64,000 nucleotides of DNA from Pseudomonas migulae NBRC 103157 (GTDB lineage: Bacteria; Pseudomonadota; Gammaproteobacteria; Pseudomonadales; Pseudomonadaceae). The position numbers were made by a program, and so were the translations under genes. This document shows, piece by piece, positions 8,022 to 16,648 of this stretch; within the stretch, counting starts at the first letter, position 1; the number at the start of each line of letters is the position of its first letter. The DNA lies in NCBI RefSeq assembly GCF_002091715.1, contig NZ_BDAG01000024.1, positions 1 through 64,000 of the forward strand, in the 5' to 3' direction. The notes under the pieces were generated by a model. The model was not told where the DNA came from. It searched no databases and saw only the letters and a list, made by a program, of their open reading frames with translations.

Positions 8022-9473
8022 ATGATCGACGTATTAGTAATTGGCGGCGGCAATGCGGCCTTGTGTGCAGCCTTGATGGCTCGGGAGGCCGGCGCCAGCG
8101 TCATGTTGCTGGAGGGTGCACCAAAAGCCTGGCGCGGCGGCAACTCGCAACACACCCGAAACCTGCGCTGCATGCACGACGCGCCGCAAGATGTACTGGT
8201 CGATGCCTATCCCGAAGAAGAGTATTGGCAGGATCTGCTGAAGGTCACCGGTGGGCTTACCGACGAGAAGCTTGCACGTCTTGTCATCCGTGCCTCGTCG
8301 AACTGCCGTGACTGGATGCGCTCCCATGGCGTGCATTTTCAGCCATCGCTGTCCGGCGCCCTTCATGTTGCGCGCACCAATGCATTTTTCATGGGGGGCG
8401 GCAAAGCGCTGGTTAATGCGTATTTCCGTAGCGCCGAGCGGCTGGGCGTCAAGATCCGCTATAACGCTCAAGTCACTGACATTGAGATGGAAGGCGCAGA
8501 GTTCGTCGCGGCGTACATCGGTGAACGTGAGATCGATGGTCAGCGTTTACCCGCCGAGCGTATTCAGGCCAAAGCCTGCGTTCTGGCGGCTGGCGGTTTC
8601 GAGTCGAACCGCGAGTGGCTCCGTGAGGCTTGGGGTCAAAACGATCGCGGTGAATGGCCGTCAGACAACTTTCTGATTCGCGGGACGCGCTTCAATACCG
8701 GCGTACTGCTTCGCCGCATGCAGAACCTGGGCGCCGATTTTATCGGCGACCCGACTCAAGCACACATGGTGGCCATCGACGCCCGTGCCCCCCTCTATGA
8801 CGGTGGTATCTGCACCCGTATCGATTGCGTATCGCTGGGCGTAGTGGTCAATCGCGACGGCGAACGCTTCTATGACGAAGGCGAGGATTTCTGGCCCAAG
8901 CGCTATGCAATCTGGGGACGCCTGGTGGCCGGGCAACCCGGTCAACAGGCCTACTCAATCATCGACCAACAAGCCCTCGGCCGTTTCATGCCTCCGGTGT
9001 TTCCTGGCACTAAAGCCAACTCCCTGCAAGACCTGGCCCGCCAATTGAAGCTTCCCGTAACGCAATTCGTCAAAACCATCGAGCAATACAACGCCGCCTG
9101 CCGCGTTGGCACGTTCGACCACACCGCGCTGGACGATTGCCACACCGAGGGTTTGACACCCGCCAAAACCCATTGGGCTCGCCCACTGGTAAAGCCCCCC
9201 TTCTGCGCCTACCCGCTCAAGCCCGGCGTGACCTTCACCTATTTGGGCCTCGCTACCGACGATACCGCCGCCGTTCACTTCAACGGCAAGCCTTGCCCCA
9301 ACCTGTTCGTCGCAGGAGAAATGATGGCGGGCAATGTATTGGGCAAGGGCTATACCGCCGGCATCGGCATGGCCATCGGTACCGCATTCGGTCGGATTGC
9401 CGGTGTACAGGCAGCCGCTTCGGCAGGCTTTGTTTCTCGTTCACAAACGGAATTTAGACATGCAGCTGTTTGA
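8022..9473 (+). CDS. tcuA: FAD-dependent tricarballylate dehydrogenase TcuA
   Basis: This flavoprotein of about 483 residues belongs to the FRD/SDH flavoprotein-like family. In Salmonella, TcuA oxidises tricarballylate to cis-aconitate, which enters the TCA cycle. The N-terminal Rossmann motif is VLVIGGGNAALCAALMAREA. The FAD-binding C-terminal part shows LFVAGEMMAGNVLGKGYTAG, typical of the family. GAGG at 8011-8014 precedes three possible starts (GTG 8016, ATG 8019, ATG 8022); spacing favours ATG 8022. It overlaps tcuB by 14 bases, so the two are translationally linked. TcuB is expected to reoxidise its flavin. Confidence 0.9.
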   Translation: MIDVLVIGGGNAALCAALMAREAGASVMLLEGAPKAWRGGNSQHTRNLRCMHDAPQDVLVDAYPEEEYWQDLLKVTGGLTDEKLARLVIRASSNCRDWMRSHGVHFQPSLSGALHVARTNAFFMGGGKALVNAYFRSAERLGVKIRYNAQVTDIEMEGAEFVAAYIGEREIDGQRLPAERIQAKACVLAAGGFESNREWLREAWGQNDRGEWPSDNFLIRGTRFNTGVLLRRMQNLGADFIGDPTQAHMVAIDARAPLYDGGICTRIDCVSLGVVVNRDGERFYDEGEDFWPKRYAIWGRLVAGQPGQQAYSIIDQQALGRFMPPVFPGTKANSLQDLARQLKLPVTQFVKTIEQYNAACRVGTFDHTALDDCHTEGLTPAKTHWARPLVKPPFCAYPLKPGVTFTYLGLATDDTAAVHFNGKPCPNLFVAGEMMAGNVLGKGYTAGIGMAIGTAFGRIAGVQAAASAGFVSRSQTEFRHAAV

Positions 9474-10617
9474 TCCCAAGGCACCGAGCGATTTGATTCC
9501 GGTGCTCAACCTTGATGAAAGCGAAGTTCAGCGACAAATGACCGTTTGCAATGCCTGCCGTTATTGCGAGGGCTTCTGCGCTGTATTTCCGGCCATGACA
9601 CGACGTCTGGAGTTTTCTCAGGCGGATATCCACTACCTGGCGAACCTTTGCCATAACTGCGGTGCGTGCCTGCATGCCTGTCAGTACGCCGCACCTCACG
9701 AATTCGAAATCAATGTACCCAAGGCCATGGCCAAAGTCCGCCTCGACACTTACGCCGAGTACGCCTGGCCACAGGTGATGGGCACGCTATACCGGCGCAA
9801 CGGACTGACTCTGGCACTGTCAGCCGGTGCCGGGCTGGCATTGTTCCTGTGTCTCACGTTGATGGTGATGGGCAACCTGTTCACGGCGATACCCGGGGGA
9901 AATTTCTACGAGATCTTCCCCCACAACACCCTCGCCGTAATGTTCGGTGCCGTTTTCGGATTCGCGGTACTCGCGTTGACCCTTGGCGTGCGGCGCTTCT
10001 GGCGCAATGTTTCACCGGCCGACGCGCCCGCGCAGGAAAAAACCGCTGCTGCACTGGAAGCCACGGCCAACGTCGCCCGGCTCAAATTTCTGGACGGAGG
10101 CCATGGCGAGGGCTGCAATAACGCTGATGATCGATTCACCTTGTGGCGGCGGCGCTTCCACCACTTCACCTTCTACGGCTTCATGCTGTGCTTCGCAGCC
10201 ACTGGGGTCGCCACGCTCTACCATTTCCTTCTGGACTGGTCGGCGCCCTACCCCGTATCGAGCTTGCCAGTGATGCTGGGCATCAGCGGCGGGCTCGGGT
10301 TGCTGGTCGGCCCTGCGGGTCTGTTGTGGTTGAACCTGCGTCGCAATCCCGAACACGGCGACGAAAACCAGAAACCCATGGATCGCGGCTTTATCGCACT
10401 GCTGTTCCTGGTCAGCGCCAGCGGCCTGGCACTCCTGGCGTTCCGTGAAACCGCAGCCCTGGGCCTGTTGCTGGCGATCCATCTCGGCCTGGTCATGGCG
10501 TTTTTCCTGACCATGCCCTACAGCAAATTCGCCCATGGCATCTTCCGTAGCGCCGCGCTGCTCAAGTACTCCATCGAAAAACGCCAACCCAACCCGATTA
10601 ACGCCGGAAGCGACTGA
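9460..10617 (+). CDS. tcuB: TcuB/CobZ iron-sulfur and cytochrome b-type electron carrier
   Basis: The 385-residue membrane protein has two N-terminal 4Fe-4S-type cysteine clusters, CNACRYCEGFC near residue 28 and CHNCGACLHAC near residue 65. A C-terminal half follows with about six membrane helices and conserved histidines for heme. This is the TcuB/CitB/CobZ arrangement. TcuB takes electrons from the reduced flavin of TcuA into the quinone pool. ATG 9460 lies inside the end of tcuA, giving a 14-base overlap, and there is no separate promoter. Confidence 0.9.
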   Translation: MQLFDPKAPSDLIPVLNLDESEVQRQMTVCNACRYCEGFCAVFPAMTRRLEFSQADIHYLANLCHNCGACLHACQYAAPHEFEINVPKAMAKVRLDTYAEYAWPQVMGTLYRRNGLTLALSAGAGLALFLCLTLMVMGNLFTAIPGGNFYEIFPHNTLAVMFGAVFGFAVLALTLGVRRFWRNVSPADAPAQEKTAAALEATANVARLKFLDGGHGEGCNNADDRFTLWRRRFHHFTFYGFMLCFAATGVATLYHFLLDWSAPYPVSSLPVMLGISGGLGLLVGPAGLLWLNLRRNPEHGDENQKPMDRGFIALLFLVSASGLALLAFRETAALGLLLAIHLGLVMAFFLTMPYSKFAHGIFRSAALLKYSIEKRQPNPINAGSD

Positions 10618-10667
10618 TCGTAGAACCACTCATTCCAATAACAATATTGATCACCTGAGTAACCATA

Positions 10668-11963
10668 ATGAAAACAACAACTCAAGACAGCCGATCCAAG
10701 GGGTCGAAGCTGGGCGCCATTCTACGGGTCACCAGCGGCAACTTTCTCGAACAGTTTGACTTCTTTCTGTTCGGGTTTTACGCGACCTACATCGCCCAGA
10801 CGTTCTTTCCTGCCACCAGCGAGTTCGCCTCGCTGATGATGACCTTCGCCGTATTCGGCTCGGGATTCCTGATGCGCCCACTGGGCGCTATCGTGCTGGG
10901 GGCATACATCGACAAGGTGGGGCGGCGCAAGGGATTGATCGTGACACTGTCGATCATGGCAGCGGGAACGGTATTGATTGCACTCGTGCCGGGCTATGCC
11001 AGCATTGGTGTCGCGGCACCTGTACTGGTATTGATGGGACGACTGTTGCAGGGCTTCTCCGCAGGGGCGGAGATGGGTGGCGTTTCAGTGTATCTGGCTG
11101 AAATCGCCACGCCGGGTCGCCGCGGTTTCTACACCAGTTGGCAGTCGGCAAGCCAGCAGGTGGCAATCATTCTTGCAGCCGCCTTGGGCTACACGATAAA
11201 CGCGTCCATGGAAGCTGCCGAAGTGGCCGCCTGGGGCTGGCGGATCCCCTTCTTTATAGGGTGCGTGATTATTCCATTCATCTTCGTCATTCGCCGCTCG
11301 CTACAGGAAACCGATGCGTTCAAAGCACGCGCGCACCACCCAAGTGCCAATGAAGTGTTTCGCTCGATGCGAGACAACTGGCGAACAGTGCTGGCGGGTG
11401 GCTTGCTGGCCTCAATGACCACCACCACGTTCTATCTGATTACCGTCTACACCCCCACCTTCGGAAGGACTGTACTGAACCTGAGCACCACCGACAGTCT
11501 GGTGGTCACGCTCTTCGTCGGCCTGAGCAACTTCATTTGGCTACCCATCGGCGGCACACTCTCCGACCGTATCGGCCGTCGCCCCTTGTTGCTGGCGATT
11601 TCCTTGCTGTGCCTGTTCACCGCTTATCCCGCCATGCATTGGCTGGCCGCAGCGGCAAGCTTTGAACGCCTGCTCGCCGTGCTGTTGTACTTCTCTTTCT
11701 TCTTTGGCATTTACAACGGCGCGATGGTTGCAGCTTTGACTGAGGTGATGCCGCAGAACGTACGAGTCGTGGGATTTTCTCTGGCATTCAGTTTGGCGAC
11801 CGCTTTTTTTGGCGGTTTCACACCCGCCGTATCCACAATCCTGGTGCAGGCAACCGGTGACAAGGCGTCGCCTGCCTACTGGCTGATGTTTGCCGCTTTG
11901 TGTGGTTTCACAGCGACGACGATCTTGTATCGCCGGCAAAAAGTAGTGACAGTCAACGCTTGA
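10668..11963 (+). CDS. tcuC: MFS tricarballylate/citrate:proton symporter TcuC
   Basis: This 431-residue protein of the major facilitator superfamily has twelve membrane segments and belongs to the metabolite:H+ symporter branch that includes CitA, ShiA and TcuC. The signature loop between helices 2 and 3 is GAYIDKVGRRKGL, and that between helices 8 and 9 is GGTLSDRIGRRPLL. It follows tcuB by 50 bases. By analogy with Salmonella TcuC it imports tricarballylate or citrate with protons. Substrate choice cannot be read from sequence. Confidence 0.88.
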   Translation: MKTTTQDSRSKGSKLGAILRVTSGNFLEQFDFFLFGFYATYIAQTFFPATSEFASLMMTFAVFGSGFLMRPLGAIVLGAYIDKVGRRKGLIVTLSIMAAGTVLIALVPGYASIGVAAPVLVLMGRLLQGFSAGAEMGGVSVYLAEIATPGRRGFYTSWQSASQQVAIILAAALGYTINASMEAAEVAAWGWRIPFFIGCVIIPFIFVIRRSLQETDAFKARAHHPSANEVFRSMRDNWRTVLAGGLLASMTTTTFYLITVYTPTFGRTVLNLSTTDSLVVTLFVGLSNFIWLPIGGTLSDRIGRRPLLLAISLLCLFTAYPAMHWLAAAASFERLLAVLLYFSFFFGIYNGAMVAALTEVMPQNVRVVGFSLAFSLATAFFGGFTPAVSTILVQATGDKASPAYWLMFAALCGFTATTILYRRQKVVTVNA

Positions 11964-12003
11964 TCAACGAGCGGTTTCGTTGGCGTTCAATCGCTCTACC
12001 CTG

Positions 12004-12036
12004 CCTGCATTGACTCGTCTTTCGTATCAATGCAGG
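12004..12036. terminator. inverted repeat between convergent operons
   Basis: CCTGCATTGA (12004-12013) and TCAATGCAGG (12027-12036) form a perfect ten-pair stem with a 13-base loop, 40 bases after tcuC and 68 bases beyond the end of the convergent chemoreceptor gene. There is no T run, so it is a weak or rho-assisted terminator at best. Confidence 0.5.
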
Positions 12037-12103
12037 CCTGCCACGCATCTGTCCTGTCCAACACCCTGCCCCATCGTCCTGATAAGCGCCGAGCAGGACG
12101 GCA

Positions 12104-13777
12104 TCAAATTTTGAAATGCCCCAGCAAGCTTTGCAGGCGATTACCGATCATATGCATCTCGTCGACTGTCTTGACCCCGAGCTGAGTCTGGTTGGCAACG
12201 GCGTCAATTGCGCGCGCGATCTGATGCACCCCACGATTGATCTCTTCCGCCACCGAGGTCTGTTCCTCGGCAGCACTGGCGATCTGTGCGTTCATCGCAT
12301 TGATAGTCGCGATCAGCTCGACAGTGTTGCCCAGGAACTCACCCGCCTGGTCGGCCTGAGCGTTAGCGCCTTGAGCGGCTTCGGTGGATTGGTGCATTGC
12401 ATTGACCACCCCTCCAGTAGCGCTCTTGAGGCGTTCAACCATCGCTTGGATTTCCTGGGTACTCCGCTGGGTACGGCTGGCCAACGCTCGCACTTCATCA
12501 GCAACCACCGCAAAACCGCGCCCGGCAGCACCTGCACGGGCGGCTTCAATGGCCGCATTGAGCGCGAGAAGATTGGTCTGTTCAGCAATCGAGCGAATGA
12601 CATCCAGCACGGAGACGATAGACGTTACATCGCTTTGAAGATGCTTCATGGAAATACCGCTCTCATCAAGCTCAACGGTCAGCGCCTGAATTCGCGTAAT
12701 GCTGCCATCGACAATTTGCCTGGCGTGCCGGGACTGCTTGTCGGTCTCGACGGCTGCCTCTGCAGCATTTTGTGCGCTGACCGACACCTCCTGCGCCGCC
12801 GCCGACATCTGGTTTATGGCCGCAGCCACCAGGTCTGTTTCCTGACGCTGCTTGTCCATGGCACGATCAATTTGTCGGCTCTGATCGGCCACACGACTGA
12901 CGGATCCATTCAACTGCTCGCTCATGGCAACAATCTGGCTGACAAGGCTGTGAATCTTTTCGATAAACGCATTGAACGAACCGGCCAGTTGCCCAAACTC
13001 ATCTCGACTGACAACCGGCAGACGCCGCGTCAGATCCCCCTCGCCCGCAGCGATTTCATCAAGGTGGGCCCGGATCAGGGTCAAGGGACGCAAGCTGCGC
13101 TTGACCAGCAGTAAAGCCAACGCACCGATAATGCCAACCAGCACACAAGCAATGATGGCGATGCTGTACATCAAGCTGTGCACCCGCGCATCAACATCAG
13201 CCCGCACCTTGGCGACCTGAACTTCAATACTGTCCAGATTGATCGCCGTGACCACCACCATGTCCCACTTGGGCAAATAAAAACTATATGCGAGCTTCGC
13301 CACCACCTTATCGGTGTTGACCAACCCACCCGAATAGGTGACGAAGTGAGTCTCGTTTTTTGCCGCAGCGACCATTTCGCGGTTCAAGTATTTTCCGTTG
13401 ATGTCTTTGCGATCACTCATGTTGGTGCCGATGCCTTCGCTGCTTTCACCGCGAAACAGGCGTACAACCTGGCTGTCATAACCGATGAAATAGCCGTCAT
13501 CGCCGTACTTCATTTTCGACAAGCGGGTGATCGCCAACGCTCGGCTGGACGGATCCCCGGCAGCAGCCCGATCATAAAGTTCGGCGATGGAAGTGCGAGC
13601 AATGCTCGCGTAATCCTTGAGCCGAGCACGGCTCTCCTCAAGCAGTCGCTCGCGGGTCTGAGCGACTTCTTGCTCGGCCTGGGACTGTAAAGTGCCGCGG
13701 GTGCTCAAACCTGAAACCAGGGCAAACAACATCACCGGAAACAAGGTCAGCAACAGTATTTTGGTTTTAAACGACAT
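12104..13777 (-). CDS. methyl-accepting chemotaxis protein with single Cache domain
   Basis: This 557-residue chemoreceptor has a first membrane helix (about 6-28), a periplasmic ligand domain of sCache_2 type (about 35-185, with YGDDGYFIGYDSQ), a second helix (about 201-226), a HAMP domain and a long cytoplasmic signalling domain. The signalling hairpin tip is near EQTNLLALNAAIEAARAG. sCache receptors in Pseudomonas (for example McpP, and CtpM for malate) sense small organic acids. It is the last gene of the minus-strand array with OprD, CitMHS, DctA and the PrpF-like isomerase, 80 bases after oprD. It therefore probably senses the same tricarboxylate or dicarboxylate that these proteins import. 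Confidence 0.93.
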   Translation of the reverse strand: MSFKTKILLLTLFPVMLFALVSGLSTRGTLQSQAEQEVAQTRERLLEESRARLKDYASIARTSIAELYDRAAAGDPSSRALAITRLSKMKYGDDGYFIGYDSQVVRLFRGESSEGIGTNMSDRKDINGKYLNREMVAAAKNETHFVTYSGGLVNTDKVVAKLAYSFYLPKWDMVVVTAINLDSIEVQVAKVRADVDARVHSLMYSIAIIACVLVGIIGALALLLVKRSLRPLTLIRAHLDEIAAGEGDLTRRLPVVSRDEFGQLAGSFNAFIEKIHSLVSQIVAMSEQLNGSVSRVADQSRQIDRAMDKQRQETDLVAAAINQMSAAAQEVSVSAQNAAEAAVETDKQSRHARQIVDGSITRIQALTVELDESGISMKHLQSDVTSIVSVLDVIRSIAEQTNLLALNAAIEAARAGAAGRGFAVVADEVRALASRTQRSTQEIQAMVERLKSATGGVVNAMHQSTEAAQGANAQADQAGEFLGNTVELIATINAMNAQIASAAEEQTSVAEEINRGVHQIARAIDAVANQTQLGVKTVDEMHMIGNRLQSLLGHFKI

Positions 13778-13857
13778 CGTTGAAATCCTTCACCCAATCC
13801 TGTGAGGCCGAGGCTGAAAAGGCGGCCTGCGAATATCGCGAGGCCGCGATCAGGGAA

Positions 13858-15126
13858 TCACCAGAGCGCGATGTCGTAGGTAAAGTAGATCCGATTACTA
13901 TCCCGGCCACGGGAATAATCAGAGCGGTAAACGTAGTTACGCAACCGCACACCCAGCCCTTGGAAGGTGCCTTGCTGCACTACATAAGCAAGTTCGGCGT
14001 CACGCTCCCACTCTTTTACCGTGGTGTTGGACTTACCGTCGTTGCCGCTCAGATAGCGAGTAGAGAAAGTCAGGCCCGGCACACCGAGGGCGGCAAAGTT
14101 ATAGCCGTAGTTAAGCATCCAGGTCTTCTCATCTTCCTCGATGAATTTACCTATCCCGGCGTTGCTGAACGAGTAGACAGTCGCGCCACTGATGAAGGGC
14201 AAACCGGCATCGCCGCTCAGGGTCTGGTATCCGCCACCAAAGGTGTGGCCGGAAATGGCATAGGACAGTTGCCCGCTCAGCATGTTGTTATCGATCTTGC
14301 CGCTGTAGGCAGAGCCGGTGTCGACACTGTTGAAGTAGCGTAAATCACTGGTCAGTACACCGCCGCCCAAGGGTAGGTCGTGCTGGATACCTGCAAAATT
14401 CTGACGGTAAAAGTTTTCCAGTTCGCCGTAGAAGTAACTCAAACGAATGTTTTTCCCGAGCTTGTATTCGGCGCCGGCATAGCTGAAATCTCCGGATTTA
14501 TCACCGCTGTAGCCGTCAGGAACAATCGGCATACTGTCGCTGGAATCACGCAGTTTGAATCGATCCAGATAACCCCCGGTGAGGGTGAGGTTCTGAATGT
14601 CGACGCTACTGATTTGTGTGCCTTGGTAGGTTTGCGGCAATAAACGCGCATCGTTGTAGATCAGCACCGGAGTCTTGGGGAGCAAGGTGCCGTATTTGAC
14701 CGTGGTCTTGGCCAGTTGGGCCTTGGCGGTCATCCCCATACTTGCGAATTCGTCGGCCGCACGACCGTCATCATGGACGGGCAACAAGCCAGTCCCGCTG
14801 CGCCCACGGCCTGAGTCGAGCTTGACCCCGACCAAGCCAAGGGCATCCACACCAAACCCGATCGTGCCGGGGGTAAATCCCGACTGATAATCCAGCAGGA
14901 ATCCCTGGGCCCACTCGGTTCGTTCGCTCTTGGCCGTCCTGGCCGCTTTGGCACTCAAGCCATGCTCGTCGCGGAAATTTTCATTGAAATAGACGTTGCG
15001 TAATTGCAGCTTGAGCTTGCTGTCGTCGATAAATCCTTCTGCACTGGCACTGGCCAGCGGCAACAAACCAAGAAATGAAAACAGCACCCGTTGGGTATGC
15101 AAAGTGGTCATTGGCAAACTACTCAT
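13858..15126 (-). CDS. OprD-family outer-membrane porin
   Basis: The product of about 422 residues has a signal peptide (hydrophobic LFSFLGLLPLASASA) and the mature start EGFIDDSKLKLQLRNVYFNE, then the OprD family block GFGVDALGLVGVKLDSG. It ends with an aromatic residue (YDIALW), typical of barrel proteins. OprD proteins are 18-strand channels for carboxylate-bearing nutrients. ATG 15126 is used; ATG 15111 inside the signal region is an alternative, and neither has a strong ribosome binding site. It lies between the CitMHS transporter and the chemoreceptor, which suggests a role in entry of citrate-like acids. Confidence 0.9.
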   Translation of the reverse strand: MSSLPMTTLHTQRVLFSFLGLLPLASASAEGFIDDSKLKLQLRNVYFNENFRDEHGLSAKAARTAKSERTEWAQGFLLDYQSGFTPGTIGFGVDALGLVGVKLDSGRGRSGTGLLPVHDDGRAADEFASMGMTAKAQLAKTTVKYGTLLPKTPVLIYNDARLLPQTYQGTQISSVDIQNLTLTGGYLDRFKLRDSSDSMPIVPDGYSGDKSGDFSYAGAEYKLGKNIRLSYFYGELENFYRQNFAGIQHDLPLGGGVLTSDLRYFNSVDTGSAYSGKIDNNMLSGQLSYAISGHTFGGGYQTLSGDAGLPFISGATVYSFSNAGIGKFIEEDEKTWMLNYGYNFAALGVPGLTFSTRYLSGNDGKSNTTVKEWERDAELAYVVQQGTFQGLGVRLRNYVYRSDYSRGRDSNRIYFTYDIALW

Positions 15127-15153
15127 TGTTGTTATTTGGAGTGCAGGACGTCG

Positions 15154-15175
15154 CGCGCCTCGCTGATGAGGCGCG
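15154..15175. terminator. intercistronic hairpin downstream of citMHS
   Basis: CGCGCCTC (15154-15161) and GAGGCGCG (15168-15175) form a perfect eight-pair stem with a six-base loop, between the stop of the CitMHS gene and the start of oprD. There is no T run, so it may stabilise or partly attenuate the transcript rather than end it. Confidence 0.5.
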
Positions 15176-15203
15176 TCAGGGAAGAACAGATGGTGTGGTT
15201 GAA

Positions 15204-16508
15204 TCAGGTGAAGAGACTGATCGCACCGGTCAACAGGGCTATAGCCGTGATCACCAGGGAAGTGAGAACTGCCCATTTGACGGTGGCTTTCTGGAAGTCA
15301 CCGATATCGCGATCGACCATCCCCACCAGCAACAGGGTCGAAGCCACGAGAGGGCTCATCAGATGCACCGGCTGTCCGAGTATCGAGGCCCGGGCGATTT
15401 CAAGCGGGTCGATGCCATAGGCAGCGGCCGCGTTGGCCAGGATAGGTACAACCCCGAAGTAGTAGGCATCGTTGGAAAGAACAAAAGTCAGCGGCATGCT
15501 GGTGATCGCCACCACCAGTGGGAACAGATGACCCCAGGATGGCGGAATCCAGTCAACCAGCGTTTGCGCCAGAGAATCGACCATCTTGGTGCCCGAGAAA
15601 ATCCCGGCAAAGATACCGGCGGCAAACACCAACAGTACGACAGTCATGGCGTTGCCCGAGTGGGCAAGAATGCGTTCTTTCTGAATATCCAGTTGCGGGT
15701 AGTTGATCATCAGTGCCAGGACAAAGCCGATCAGGAACAGGATCGCCGAGTGCATGATCCCCATGACCAGCGCGACCATGACCGCGATCACCAGCAACAG
15801 GTTCACGTAGGCAAGTTTAGGCCGCTTGTGCGGGGTATCGCCCAGGATCGCGTCGATGTAGCAATTACCGCCACCGCTTTGTAGCTGCACATTACCGATG
15901 CGCTTACGCTCGGCACGGCCCAGGAGGAAAGCGGTAAACACCACCCACATCGCGCCGCCGATCATGGTCGGCAGCAAGGGCACGAAGTATTCGCCGGCAT
16001 CCAGGCCCAGTGCCGCGATTGCCCTTGTAGCGGGGCCACCCCATGGGGTCATGCCGCTCATGATACTCAAGGACAACATGGCGATGGTCGCCAGAATCAT
16101 CGGATTCATGCCGATACGCTTGTACAACGGCAGCATTGCCGCGCAGGTGATCATGTAGGTGGTTGTGCCGTCGCCGTCGAGCGCGACCACCAGTGACAGC
16201 AGCGCGGTGCCGATAGCAATTTTCATCGGATCGCCGTTTACGCGCTTGAGAATCTTGCGAATCAACGGGTCGAACAACCCCGCATCAATCATCAGGCCGA
16301 AGAAGAGGATGGCGAACAGCAGGAGCGCAGCCGAAGGCGCAACCATCTTCAGGCCGTCGAGCATCATCTTGCCCGTAGTGCCACCAAAACCGCCAATCAC
16401 CGCAAACACTATCGGCACCACAGTCAGGGCGACAATCGGCGATAGGCGTTTCGACATTATCAGGTAGGTGAAAACCACCACCATGGCCAAACCAAGAAAT
16501 GCGAGCAT
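15204..16508 (-). CDS. CitMHS-family citrate/divalent cation:proton symporter
   Basis: This 434-residue inner-membrane protein has about twelve hydrophobic segments and belongs to the CitMHS family, whose Bacillus members CitM and CitH import citrate complexed with Mg2+ or Ca2+ and protons. Family features include LDGDGTTTYMITCAAMLPLY near residue 110 and SNDAYYFGVVPI near residue 350. It follows dctA on the same strand with a 140-base gap that contains a hairpin, and precedes oprD. With TcuC and DctA it makes three unrelated inner-membrane carriers for similar acids in one locus. Confidence 0.92.
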   Translation of the reverse strand: MLAFLGLAMVVVFTYLIMSKRLSPIVALTVVPIVFAVIGGFGGTTGKMMLDGLKMVAPSAALLLFAILFFGLMIDAGLFDPLIRKILKRVNGDPMKIAIGTALLSLVVALDGDGTTTYMITCAAMLPLYKRIGMNPMILATIAMLSLSIMSGMTPWGGPATRAIAALGLDAGEYFVPLLPTMIGGAMWVVFTAFLLGRAERKRIGNVQLQSGGGNCYIDAILGDTPHKRPKLAYVNLLLVIAVMVALVMGIMHSAILFLIGFVLALMINYPQLDIQKERILAHSGNAMTVVLLVFAAGIFAGIFSGTKMVDSLAQTLVDWIPPSWGHLFPLVVAITSMPLTFVLSNDAYYFGVVPILANAAAAYGIDPLEIARASILGQPVHLMSPLVASTLLLVGMVDRDIGDFQKATVKWAVLTSLVITAIALLTGAISLFT

Positions 16509-16567
16509 AGGTCAGTTCTCTTGTTCTTATCAGTAGCGTGGCCGATGCGCAGGCGCACGACCCCGTG

Positions 16568-16602
16568 CCCGCCAGACGGCCCGATCAACGGTGCCTGGCG
16601 GG
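16568..16602. terminator. hairpin between dctA-like and citMHS genes
   Basis: CCCGCCAG (16568-16575) pairs with CTGGCGGG (16595-16602) across a 19-base loop in the gap between the two transporter genes. There is no T run on either strand, so it is more likely a processing or attenuation element than a full terminator. Confidence 0.4.
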
Positions 16603-16648
16603 GGTGTTCTTTGAGGTATTTAAGGGGGCTCGATTCAGCTGCGACCGG

